From Marinitoga aeolica (GTDB lineage Bacteria; Thermotogota; Thermotogae; Petrotogales; Petrotogaceae), in NCBI RefSeq assembly GCF_029910535.1, contig NZ_CP069362.1:62001-126000 (forward strand): a stretch of 64,000 nt of DNA. Reading direction: 5' to 3'. Position numbers and translations under genes: made by a program. Under the pieces are notes generated by a model that made no database searches, was not told the DNA's origin, and worked only from the letters and a program-made list of their open reading frames with translations. The number at the start of each line of letters is the position of its first letter. Position 1 is the first letter of the stretch. Of the stretch, positions 27,376 through 37,215 are shown in pieces.

Positions 27376-28803
27376 TTATAATAATTTAATTATATAATAT
27401 CCAAAAACTATGGAAAATATCTGCATAATAAGGGCATTCTCAAGATAATTTAATTTTACTGAAAAAGCTATTGTTTTAAATTTAGAAGCAAAAAATGCTA
27501 AAATCAAAGCTAAAATTGAAATACCTAAATCAAACAAGGTAAAATGCAATGGCATATAATTTAAAAGTGGAATCGCTGGTATTAACAAAATTAGATAATA
27601 ATATTTTTTTGATATTTTCAAAGCAGAAATTAATTTTATCGAATAAAATGCCGTTGTAAAAGCAGAAATATATAATAATATTTTTAATTCACCGTGTATG
27701 CCAATTCCTTCTTTTATAAAAAATGTTTGAGTAGGAAATATACCAGATAATCCAAAAACACTAAATATCGCTAAAATTTTGTTCACATCATAACCTTCCA
27801 CTGTTTTCAATAAATTCAAATCTCTATAATGCGTCTTTTCATATATTCGACCAACATTATAAAAAGCTAAAGATTTGTATAACATGTGTAATGTAAAAAA
27901 TAAAATAAACAACTCCTTTTTTTCTGCAATAATAATCATCGCTAATCCCATTTGAGAAATCGTAGAGTAGGCCAATATTCTTTTTGAATCATTTTCAAAA
28001 AAAGCTAAAATACCACCTATAATTAATGAAAAAAATCCATACAATAAAAGTAATTCTTTTGCTTCATTATAAAAACCGTCATATAAACAAAATGAATATA
28101 AAACATATGTCCCTATAGGAGCTATGTAGCCAGATAATACTGCTGAAATTTCAGAAGAAGCTTCAGAATGAGCTGTTGGAAGCCAGGCCGCTAAAAAAAT
28201 CATACCACTTTTAACTAACAATCCTGTTACAATAAAAGAAACAGCTAACGGATTAGGCTCCTTTGAAAAAGCTATATGTAAATTCAAACTTCCAGTTTCA
28301 GCATAAATAAGTCCAACTCCTAATAAATAAAAATTTAACCCTATATAACTTAAAAACATGTATTTTAAACTTGCCCAAATTCTTCTTTCTTTTCTTCCCA
28401 TTCCTATAAGCAAAAATGAAGATATAGATATTAATTCTAAATGAACATATGTATTGAAAAAATCTTCTGAAGTCAAAATACCTATTAAAGTACCATTTAT
28501 TATTAACCATAATGATGTAAAAATATTATTATGTCGTCGTGCAGCCCTCCAATAAATTATAAACATCATTATATTAAAGAAAAAAGCTAATACATACATC
28601 TCTTTGGGAAAATAAATTTCTATACCTTTTAATCTATCCCAACCGCCAGGAAATATTCTTTCCTCATGTCCCAAAAATGTCAAATATGTATTTAGAGTCA
28701 TTAAAAATACGTAAGTTAGGTATCCTATATACCTATGATAATTTCTAAATATATAAGCTAAAATTCCCATGGAAACCGGAAATAATATTAATAATATAGC
28801 CAT
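27376..28803 (-). CDS. Mrp antiporter large subunit D (MrpD/MbhH type)
   Basis: A 475-residue proton-translocating membrane subunit with about 14 helices. Glu123 in YVHLELIS, Lys198 in GLLVKSGMIF and AAWLPTAHSEASSEISAVLSG correspond to the conserved proton-path Glu, Lys and HSEA features of MrpD/NuoL-N-M proteins. It exchanges H+ for Na+ within the Mrp complex or is driven by a redox partner in Mbh/Mbx complexes. It is the only large antiporter subunit in the cluster; MrpA's N-terminal NuoL-like part is absent. TAATG overlap with the MrpC gene. Confidence 0.85.
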   Translation of the reverse strand: MAILLILFPVSMGILAYIFRNYHRYIGYLTYVFLMTLNTYLTFLGHEERIFPGGWDRLKGIEIYFPKEMYVLAFFFNIMMFIIYWRAARRHNNIFTSLWLIINGTLIGILTSEDFFNTYVHLELISISSFLLIGMGRKERRIWASLKYMFLSYIGLNFYLLGVGLIYAETGSLNLHIAFSKEPNPLAVSFIVTGLLVKSGMIFLAAWLPTAHSEASSEISAVLSGYIAPIGTYVLYSFCLYDGFYNEAKELLLLYGFFSLIIGGILAFFENDSKRILAYSTISQMGLAMIIIAEKKELFILFFTLHMLYKSLAFYNVGRIYEKTHYRDLNLLKTVEGYDVNKILAIFSVFGLSGIFPTQTFFIKEGIGIHGELKILLYISAFTTAFYSIKLISALKISKKYYYLILLIPAIPLLNYMPLHFTLFDLGISILALILAFFASKFKTIAFSVKLNYLENALIMQIFSIVFGYYIIKLL

Positions 28804-29138
28804 TATTTTTCTAGCTCCTCTTCAATTACATCTACATTATGAGTTTTGAATTTTTCTGCTAATATCATAATATACACCAATGATAAAGAAATTGTAGCAA
28901 ATCCTATTACAATAACTGTTAATAAAAAAGAATGTATTAAAGGATCTGCATTATTAACTAAAGTATTAGATATAATTATTGGTATATTTTTTCCATATCC
29001 TAATATAACAAAAAATAATAATATACCGGATTGAAATATACTCAGGAAAAATAATTTTATTATCAAATCTTTCTTTACTATTAAACCAAATAACCCTAAA
29101 AAAATAATAACGTAAGAATATATAAAATATAAATTCAT
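28803..29138 (-). CDS. Mrp antiporter subunit C (NuoK-like)
   Basis: A 111-residue protein with three membrane helices. ADPLIHSFLLTVIVIGFATISLSL matches the DPLxQALxLTxIVIGxA motif of MrpC/NuoK proteins. It overlaps the gene upstream and downstream as TAATG, which shows tight translation coupling in the complex. Confidence 0.85.
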   Translation of the reverse strand: MNLYFIYSYVIIFLGLFGLIVKKDLIIKLFFLSIFQSGILLFFVILGYGKNIPIIISNTLVNNADPLIHSFLLTVIVIGFATISLSLVYIMILAEKFKTHNVDVIEEELEK

Positions 29139-29821
29139 TAAAGTAACCCCCTATGTTTGATGAATTGATAAAGGATTGTCCATGAACCACCAAAAACCTC
29201 AAATGCAATAAAAGAATTCAGCATCACAGCACTTCCACCACTGAAAATTGTTCCTGGTTGAAATTTTGGGAAAAAATTGATAAAATATTCTCCAAAAAAT
29301 ACTTTTCCTAATATTGCATATATTATAATAAACAATGGAATCAATACTTTTATTTCTTCGATTCTTGATTTTTCAAAAATTTCTTCAATTTCTTCATATC
29401 TTTTTATTAAGGCTAATGACAATACACCAGTCCCTAAGATAATTCCAGAATTAAAGCCACCACCAGGATACAAATGTCCTGTGAGTGTGTTATAAAAACC
29501 TAATAATAAAGTTATTGGGAACATAACTGGTGCAAAAACCCTTAAAACAATAGAAGGTTTTGAAAATTCATATTTAGATGGTTGAAAAAATTTCATAAAG
29601 TAAGAAATACCTATTATAGTAACTGTAAAAACCAGTATTTCAAAAAAAGTATCATAAAATCTATAGTCTAAAACAATAGCCGATACAAGATTCAAAGAAC
29701 CATTATCCTGTAAAACAGTTATATTGTAATTTGGATTTTTTATAATTTTTTGTGGCATTTCTGTATACAACAGAAAAAAAAGAGTTGATAGAGATATTAA
29801 TGATAAAATTATTTTTTTCAT
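29138..29821 (-). CDS. MbhE::MrpB fusion membrane subunit
   Basis: 227 residues. The N-terminal 75 or so (VSAIVLDYRFYDTFFEILVFTVTIIG) match the MbhE / end-of-MrpA segment with its conserved RxxDTxxE. The rest (PVMFPITLLLGFYNTLTGHLYPGGGFNSGIILGTG) is a MrpB (MnhB) domain with GHxxPGGGF. In Mbh-type operons these are usually two genes (E and F), or the first is the tail of MrpA; here they form one polypeptide. About six membrane helices in total. Confidence 0.8.
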   Translation of the reverse strand: MKKIILSLISLSTLFFLLYTEMPQKIIKNPNYNITVLQDNGSLNLVSAIVLDYRFYDTFFEILVFTVTIIGISYFMKFFQPSKYEFSKPSIVLRVFAPVMFPITLLLGFYNTLTGHLYPGGGFNSGIILGTGVLSLALIKRYEEIEEIFEKSRIEEIKVLIPLFIIIYAILGKVFFGEYFINFFPKFQPGTIFSGGSAVMLNSFIAFEVFGGSWTILYQFIKHRGLL

Positions 29822-30558
29822 CCAATATTCCTCCGGACTATAGATTCATATTCTTTTGAATTAATAAATGTTTTTAAAAATCTATTAAATTCGTCTTTTA
29901 ATGTTTTATTATGTTTTGAAAAAAGAATTCTATATCCATTATCAGAAAATTCTTCTGCTGCAATATTTGTTTTTTTTCTAAAATAATGTTTTAATCTTAA
30001 ATAATCAATAAGTTTAAATTCTTCTAATTTATTTAAAATAATACTTTCATATTTCTCTGGAATATTTCCTGTATATTTAAATAATTTGGTAGGTAAATAA
30101 CTTTTTGAAAACAAATATTTATATTTTTTTTCATCAAGTATTATTAAGCCACCTACAATAATATCAACCTCACCACTGTTTATATAATTTAATATATTCT
30201 CTTTTTTTATTGGGATAAATTCTATTTCAAAAAATGAGTTTTCAGCAAAATTATCCAGTAATTCTTTTTCAAATCCTATTAATTTTTCACCATGTTTTTC
30301 AAATAAATATGGTGTTTCTATATAACCAACTTTAATTTTTGATCTTGTTTTTATTGCTATTATATAAACAAAAATAATAAATGCTGATCCTATAGTCATT
30401 TGAACAGCAGCAACATCTGGAGCGTTAAAAACAAAAAAAACACCTGATAATATTGTTCCAAAAGCAGCATAAATCAAGATAGCATTAATATATTTTTTCA
30501 CAAAAAACATCATTAATGCCAATATGGCCAAAAAAGTTAACAAAAAAAATTCAATCAT
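29818..30558 (-). CDS. MbhD/DUF4040-like subunit fused to a family 3 solute-binding domain
   Basis: 246 residues. Residues 1-70 hold three membrane helices with NAPDVAAVQMTIGSAFIIF, like MbhD/NuoJ-type small subunits. From about residue 75 a soluble domain begins: KVGYIETPYLFEKHGEKLIGFEKELLDNF, later INSGEVDIIVGGLIILDEKKYKYLFSKSYLP. That is the SBP_bac_3 pattern (GxxxxYxPF, GxGFxxDL, GxxDxxxxGxxxxxxR, FSxxY). It lies at the exact position of the MbhD gene in an E-F-G-D-(E::B)-C-D order. The domain pairing is unusual. By the positive-inside rule the C-terminus would be cytoplasmic, though this is uncertain. Overlaps both neighbours. Confidence 0.75.
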   Translation of the reverse strand: MIEFFLLTFLAILALMMFFVKKYINAILIYAAFGTILSGVFFVFNAPDVAAVQMTIGSAFIIFVYIIAIKTRSKIKVGYIETPYLFEKHGEKLIGFEKELLDNFAENSFFEIEFIPIKKENILNYINSGEVDIIVGGLIILDEKKYKYLFSKSYLPTKLFKYTGNIPEKYESIILNKLEEFKLIDYLRLKHYFRKKTNIAAEEFSDNGYRILFSKHNKTLKDEFNRFLKTFINSKEYESIVRRNIG

Positions 30559-30832
30559 TATCTCTCACCTTTACTTTATTATGTGCTGCACTATGAGCGA
30601 TAGCATGTGATAACACAGGTCCAATTAACAATACCAATATACCAATTATTATAAATCTGAATATTTCATTTTGCGCTTTTAAAGCAAGTCCTATTAATAC
30701 TGTAAATGTACCTACAGTATCTGCAATACCTCCAAATTGTATTCGTGTATATAAGTCTTTTTGATTAATCATTCCTATACTTCCAAGAAAAATTAAAACT
30801 CCTCCTAAAATGATTAAAAGATTACTAAACAT
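30551..30832 (-). CDS. Mrp antiporter subunit G
   Basis: A 93-residue protein with three membrane helices. LIILGGVLIFLGSIGMINQKDLYTRIQFGGIADTVGTF matches the MnhG/MrpG start (D-xYTRIQ and G-ADT), and GPVLSHAIAHSAAH the end. Overlaps the MbhD-like gene by eight bases. Confidence 0.85.
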   Translation of the reverse strand: MFSNLLIILGGVLIFLGSIGMINQKDLYTRIQFGGIADTVGTFTVLIGLALKAQNEIFRFIIIGILVLLIGPVLSHAIAHSAAHNKVKVRDND

Positions 30833-31086
30833 TATTTTCTACCTCTTTCAAGAAAACGTGATATGATTACTATACCCCATAAGTTCAATACAAGAAAAAT
30901 AATTATTATATCAATCATTACAAAAAATCCCTTTGTAATTGCATATACCAAAGATATTATTGATATTTTTGATGACATTGAAGCAAATGCCAAAACTCGG
31001 TCCCATGCTGTAGGACCGAGAATTAACTTGATAATCATTAAAATCAAAGATAATAATATTAATATATTTAATATTAAATAAATCAA
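30832..31086 (-). CDS. Mrp antiporter subunit F
   Basis: An 84-residue protein with three membrane helices. LGPTAWDRVLAFASMSSKI corresponds to the GPTxxDRVxAxD block of MrpF, though the Asp that normally follows is Ser here. Coupled to MrpG (TAATG-type overlap) and MrpE (ATGA). Confidence 0.85.
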   Translation of the reverse strand: MIYLILNILILLSLILMIIKLILGPTAWDRVLAFASMSSKISIISLVYAITKGFFVMIDIIIIFLVLNLWGIVIISRFLERGRK

Positions 31087-31505
31087 AATAATTCACCCTT
31101 CCAAACATCATCAGAAGAATGTGCCGCATCAGGAGTCTCAGAAAATTTATGAATAATAAGATGCTTATTCTCCTCCAATATAAACATTGTTCCTGGTGTT
31201 AATGTTATACAATTAGCTATTGCAGCTTTTTCAGTATCTGTCTTATTTTCAACATTAATAGGAACTAATCCGCAATAACTTTTTTTTATTAAAAATTTTA
31301 GCGATCTAAATGTCATCTTATACATTAGAAGTATTCTACCTATAGCAGAAATAAACAGTTCAATAAAACCATAAATCTCAGACTTTAAGAAAAACTCTGA
31401 GATTTTTACTACTAAAACTGTAATAACTATTCCTAACAAAATCGAAGAATCATTTAATGATCCTACAAACCCTAACCAAAGGAACATTATAAATAAATAT
31501 ATCAT
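31083..31505 (-). CDS. Mrp antiporter subunit E
   Basis: A 140-residue MnhE/MrpE protein: an N-terminal membrane region (LFIMFLWLGFVGSLNDSSIL) followed by a soluble part with IANCITLTPGTMFILEENKHLIIHKF, the family's NxITLTPGT motif. First Mrp gene of the cluster; its ATG overlaps the stop of the DHH phosphoesterase gene, so the antiporter genes are read through from that gene. Confidence 0.85.
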   Translation of the reverse strand: MIYLFIMFLWLGFVGSLNDSSILLGIVITVLVVKISEFFLKSEIYGFIELFISAIGRILLMYKMTFRSLKFLIKKSYCGLVPINVENKTDTEKAAIANCITLTPGTMFILEENKHLIIHKFSETPDAAHSSDDVWKGELF

Positions 31506-32479
31506 TTATAACTCTCCATTAAACTCATAATTGTTCTTACAACATCTTTTTCTAATTTTTCAAGATTATCCGTTTCTTTGCTAAAACCTGCTGCCCTTGG
31601 ATGACCGCCACCTCCAAAATGAACAGCTACTTTTGAAACATCAAACCAATCCTTTGATCTCATACTTACATGATATACATTTGGTTCTGCCTCAGAAAAA
31701 GTAATTGCAACCTCTACACCCTTAATTGCTCTTAACTCTCCTACAAATGATGGTGAATCTTTAGGCAAAATATTATATTTTTTTAACATATCTAAAGTAA
31801 TATGGGAATATGCAATTGAATTATTATTTTCCAATTTCATTTCATCAAGAAAATCTTTATATAATTTCAAATGTTCAAGTGGTTTATTTTCCAATATCAT
31901 ATTACTTATTAAACCTATTTTCCCACCTTTTGAAACAAGCCACGCAACGTCTTCAAATACCGTTGCATCTGTATTTGAATATCTGAAAAAACCTGTATCT
32001 GTTGCTATACCCAATAAATTTGCTGTAGCTAAGTCTGAATCATACTCTATTTCTAACATTCGATTTAATCTCAAAACCATTTGGGCAGTTGCACCAAATC
32101 TATCAACCCAATTCACATTACCAAAGTAAGTATTAGTTGCATGATGATCAATTACAACGCTTCGAGCATATTTAAAATGATCATACACTCTTCCTATCCT
32201 ATCAGGTGATGATGCATCAACTGATATTATTAACTCTGCCGGAAATTTACTAATACAATCATATGATTTTATTTTTTCTTTTACAAACGGAAATTCTTCC
32301 AGATACCCAGGTATTTTGTCATCAATGACTGCTCTAACATTTTTCCCAAATTTTTCTAATCCCATTGTCAAAGATAAAACTGAACTAATATCATCACCAT
32401 CTGGCATAATATGTCCAACAACTATAATATTTTTTACCTTATTTATTTCTCCAATAATAGCTTCTATTGTTCTAATCAT
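31502..32479 (-). CDS. DHH family phosphoesterase (NrnA-like nanoRNase/pAp phosphatase)
   Basis: A 325-residue protein. VVGHIMPDGDDISS (His23, Asp27, Asp29), SVDASSPDRIG, VIDHHATN (DHH motif) and GGGGHPRAAGF (DHHA1 substrate loop) give a complete active site. NrnA-type enzymes degrade short RNAs or cyclic-dinucleotide breakdown products, and pAp. ATG follows AGGTGATAGT. It lies between punA and mrpE and overlaps the latter. Confidence 0.88.
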   Translation of the reverse strand: MIRTIEAIIGEINKVKNIIVVGHIMPDGDDISSVLSLTMGLEKFGKNVRAVIDDKIPGYLEEFPFVKEKIKSYDCISKFPAELIISVDASSPDRIGRVYDHFKYARSVVIDHHATNTYFGNVNWVDRFGATAQMVLRLNRMLEIEYDSDLATANLLGIATDTGFFRYSNTDATVFEDVAWLVSKGGKIGLISNMILENKPLEHLKLYKDFLDEMKLENNNSIAYSHITLDMLKKYNILPKDSPSFVGELRAIKGVEVAITFSEAEPNVYHVSMRSKDWFDVSKVAVHFGGGGHPRAAGFSKETDNLEKLEKDVVRTIMSLMESYK

Positions 32480-32488
32480 ACTATCACC

Positions 32489-33301
32489 TCAAAATGTTTT
32501 TATAGCTATTTTAACTACTTTAGCAAATTTATGTTTTATTCTTTCTGCAACTTCCATAACCTCTTTGTGATTTAAGGGTTGGTGAAGTATCCCCGCTGCC
32601 ATATTCGTTACTGCAGAAAAAGCAACTGATTTTATACCACAATGATTGGCTGCAATTATTTCTGGCATAGTTGACATACCAACTAAATCTCCCTCAAATT
32701 TTTCTAACATCTTAATTTCTGCTGGTGTTTCATAAGAAGGTCCCATCATCCAACAATATGTTCCCTCTTCTATTTTTATTTTCTTTTCTTCAGCTTTTTC
32801 TTCTATTCTTTTTAACCATTTTTTATCTATTGGTGACGCCATAGCAGGGAATCTTGGACCTAACTCATCCATATTTGGACCTATTAATGGATTTTTCATT
32901 GTAAAATTAATAAAATCTGTATTTGCTACAATGTCTCCCGGTTTTAATGTTCTATTCACACCACCTGCAGCATTTGTAAGAATTAATCCTTCTACTCCCA
33001 ATTCTTTAAATACATAGACTGGAAAAATCAATTTTTTTAACTCATGACCTTCATAAGCATGAAATCTTCCTTTCAAGGCAACTACCGGCTTTCCTTCTAA
33101 CATACCTATAACCATTTTTCCAGCATGTCCTACTACTGTAGATTGTGGAAAATATGGGATGTCTTTGTAATCAATAATTATCGGATCTTCAATTTCATCA
33201 GCTATATATCCAAGTCCAGATCCTAAAATAAGCCCTAATAATGGTTTAATATCTGTTTTGGAGTTAATATACTCTGCTGCTTCTTTAACTTTACTGTACA
33301 T
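32489..33301 (-). CDS. punA: purine nucleoside phosphorylase
   Basis: A 270-residue trimeric-type PNP. LILGSGLGYIADEI, VVGHAGKMVIG, ALKGRFHAYEGH, ILTNAAGGVN and GMSTMPEIIAANHCGIKSVAFSAVTN-type stretches are present, including the conserved Glu and Asn of the active site. It splits inosine or guanosine with phosphate in purine salvage. ATG after GGGAGGAAT; it is the first gene of this leftward run, divergent from the FTCD_C gene. Confidence 0.92.
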   Translation of the reverse strand: MYSKVKEAAEYINSKTDIKPLLGLILGSGLGYIADEIEDPIIIDYKDIPYFPQSTVVGHAGKMVIGMLEGKPVVALKGRFHAYEGHELKKLIFPVYVFKELGVEGLILTNAAGGVNRTLKPGDIVANTDFINFTMKNPLIGPNMDELGPRFPAMASPIDKKWLKRIEEKAEEKKIKIEEGTYCWMMGPSYETPAEIKMLEKFEGDLVGMSTMPEIIAANHCGIKSVAFSAVTNMAAGILHQPLNHKEVMEVAERIKHKFAKVVKIAIKTF

Positions 33302-33382
33302 TTTTATTCCTCCCTCTTTATACTTCTCTTTATTTAGATTTTATCACAAAATTACCTTAAATTTACTATTTTAAAATTTTTC

Positions 33383-33391
33383 TGGTATAAT
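33383..33391 (+). promoter_or_regulatory. extended -10 promoter of the FTCD_C-tgt operon
   Basis: TGGTATAAT, an extended -10 element, lies 39 bases before the FTCD_C ATG; the -35 region is weak. Consensus-based. Confidence 0.5.
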
Positions 33392-33429
33392 TTTTATATA
33401 CAAAAAAAACTTTTCAAGGAGGTGAAAAT

Positions 33430-35169
<1,740 letters not shown>

Positions 35170-35170
<1 letters not shown>

Positions 35171-35200
35171 TTAAAAAGCCCTAATAATGGGCTTTTTAAT
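35170..35200 (+). terminator. terminator after tgt
   Basis: A 12-bp stem (ATTAAAAAGCCC, loop TAATAAT, complement) whose right arm contains a T5 run. The reverse strand may also serve the convergent gene. Confidence 0.85.
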
Positions 35201-35211
35201 TATTTAATATA

Positions 35212-35868
35212 CTAATAGATAACTTTTTCCCAATTCGTGTCATCTTCAAATAATATTTTCCATATTTCACCTTTAATAAATCTCAAATTTGGTTCATTAT
35301 AAACATCGATATACACATTATAATATTCAAACGGTTTTATTTCCGTACCTTTTTCATTATATCTTAAAACACTTCTCCTATTTATTCTAATAGGATTTCC
35401 TAAAATATCTATACCCCAGTATCTTAATTCAAATTCTTTAATAATTTTACTAGATACATTTTTTAGTATAAAATGTATTGTTTTTTTATCTTTGTATTTC
35501 TTCACTTTCCCACCAATAACCCTTAATGGTTCTTCTTCGTCATCATATACAATTAATGTAGCTTCATTACTTTCTCCAAGTATTTCCCTATCAATGTTTT
35601 TAGCAACTAAATTAAGTTTATACAAATAACCCTTTTTTTCTCCAGAAATTAAAACGCTCTTGTATTCTGTTATAAATTCCATTTCATATGGAATCTCTTC
35701 AGTTTTAAAATTTAAAAAATACAATATTGATCCATCATACGAAATGTCAAATTTCCATTCAATTTTTTTATTATTATAATATGAACTAAAATCTTTAAAT
35801 ATTATTTTTTGTGAAAATATATTTATAAACAAAAACATCATTAAAAATAATATAATATTTTTTTTCAT
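35212..35868 (-). CDS. exported protein, unknown
   Basis: A 218-residue protein with a signal peptide (MKKNIILFLMMFLFINIFS). The mature part is beta-rich (ISYDGSILYFLNFKT, IHFILKNVSSKIIKEFELRYWGIDILG), resembling one or two immunoglobulin-like sandwiches. Start has GGAGGTGAT. No family recognised. It follows the MFS gene in the same direction, but a terminator lies between them. Confidence 0.6.
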   Translation of the reverse strand: MKKNIILFLMMFLFINIFSQKIIFKDFSSYYNNKKIEWKFDISYDGSILYFLNFKTEEIPYEMEFITEYKSVLISGEKKGYLYKLNLVAKNIDREILGESNEATLIVYDDEEEPLRVIGGKVKKYKDKKTIHFILKNVSSKIIKEFELRYWGIDILGNPIRINRRSVLRYNEKGTEIKPFEYYNVYIDVYNEPNLRFIKGEIWKILFEDDTNWEKVIY

Positions 35869-35911
35869 GTTATCACCTCCATTTTAATTATACTCTTTTT
35901 TATCGGAAAAT

Positions 35912-35937
35912 AAAAAGGGGGCCTAAGCTCCCTTTTT
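35912..35937 (-). terminator. terminator of the MFS gene
   Basis: An 11-bp stem (arms 35912-35922 and 35927-35937, one G-T pair, loop CTAA) followed on the minus strand by T5. The MFS stop codon lies in the loop. Confidence 0.85.
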
Positions 35938-37065
35938 TAAACCAAAATATGTAATTATTGTATTAAATAATAGAACAAAAAAGGATATAAAAAACACTGT
36001 ATTATATGAATATTTAGATGCAATAAATCCGGCTAATCCTGGAGTAAATATTTTTGAAAAAAGATTAAATCCATTAAAAAAACCTTCATATCTACCGAAA
36101 TTTTTTGGAGCAAATTCTTGCTTTAATGGTTCTTTTGAAGAAAACCAAAACACAAAGCCTATAGCCAGAACTACATGTGAAAGGTAAAAAGTGGTCCAAT
36201 TATTAAATAATAACAATATATAAAAGAATGACATAATAAACATCCCTAATATTAAAGAGTTTTCATTTGATATTTTTATCTTTTTTTTCCAAAACATTGA
36301 ACTTAATACAGTTGAAGAAAAAATTATTTCATATATAATCATTACTTTGGCATCACCATTTAGAGTTTCTTTTACAAAATAAGAGATTATTAAATAACTC
36401 CCAAAACCAAAGTTGGCAAAAAATAATATTTGATTAATCATTACAGTAATAAATTTTCTTAAATTAGGTTTATGTATTTTAATGTGATCTTCATGCAAAT
36501 CACTGCCACTATTAACAAAAGGTAATATTTTTAATATTACAAATGCGTATATTAAATTAAAAGCAGATACTGAAATAAATATATTTCTATAAAATGCAAT
36601 TGTAGTATTATCATAATCTATAAAAAATATCATAGGCAAAAATAATAATATTTTTATTCCTTCTGAAATCAATATTAAATAAGAATAAAATTTATTCCTT
36701 TGAGATGGAGGCACAATTGCTCTTTCATACATGCTTATTAACGGAGCAAATACATCGAAGCTTCCAATTAATATTTGTGCTATTAGATAAAGATAGGAAT
36801 TAAAAGCTAATGCTAATATTACATTTCCTATAGCAAATAATATTCTCCCAATTGCTAATCCAATATTAGGAGATTTTCTTTCAAAATAATGCCCCATAAT
36901 TATTGTTAACAATGCTTGAATTCCATAAACTGTAGAAAATACCATCCCCGCTTCTAAAACACTTAACCCTAATTTATTTGCAAACATTGGGGATATTAAT
37001 ATTGTTATAAATGAATATGCTAAAATAGCATTATTAAAAAAATAGAGCTTTAATTCTTTTTGCAT
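35923..37065 (-). CDS. major facilitator superfamily transporter
   Basis: A 380-residue membrane protein with about 11-12 helices arranged as two bundles around a charged central loop near residue 185 (SDLHEDHIKIHKPNLR). The MFS loop signature between helices 2 and 3 is relaxed (GHYFERKSPNIGLAIGR). The substrate cannot be inferred; multidrug or sugar efflux are both possible. ATG after GAGGTGATAGT; single-gene unit with its own terminator. Confidence 0.75.
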   Translation of the reverse strand: MQKELKLYFFNNAILAYSFITILISPMFANKLGLSVLEAGMVFSTVYGIQALLTIIMGHYFERKSPNIGLAIGRILFAIGNVILALAFNSYLYLIAQILIGSFDVFAPLISMYERAIVPPSQRNKFYSYLILISEGIKILLFLPMIFFIDYDNTTIAFYRNIFISVSAFNLIYAFVILKILPFVNSGSDLHEDHIKIHKPNLRKFITVMINQILFFANFGFGSYLIISYFVKETLNGDAKVMIIYEIIFSSTVLSSMFWKKKIKISNENSLILGMFIMSFFYILLLFNNWTTFYLSHVVLAIGFVFWFSSKEPLKQEFAPKNFGRYEGFFNGFNLFSKIFTPGLAGFIASKYSYNTVFFISFFVLLFNTIITYFGLKKGA

Positions 37066-37134
37066 ACTATCACCTCATATTTAGCTTTACGAATTATTAT
37101 ATATGAAAAAATATAAAAAATCAATAAAATTTAA

Positions 37135-37162
37135 TTGTATTTTTTATATTTTATGATATAAT
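37135..37162 (+). promoter_or_regulatory. promoter of the LPP20-like gene
   Basis: TTGTAT (37135-37140) and TATAAT (37157-37162) are 16 bases apart, 53 bases before the ATG. A TTGACA at 37167 has no suitable -10 partner. Confidence 0.45.
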
Positions 37163-37215
37163 TTTATTGACAAACATTTAACTAAATTTACAGAAATTAT
37201 AAAGGAGGGGATTGT

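Noticed and set aside
30863-31129. Small frames on both strands overlapping mrpF
   Set aside because: MrpF motifs and ATGA couplings fix the real frame; the others are shadows.
37167-37201. TTGACA at 37167 as the promoter of the LPP20-like gene
   Set aside because: No -10 box at 16-18 bases; TTGTAT/TATAAT just upstream fits better.
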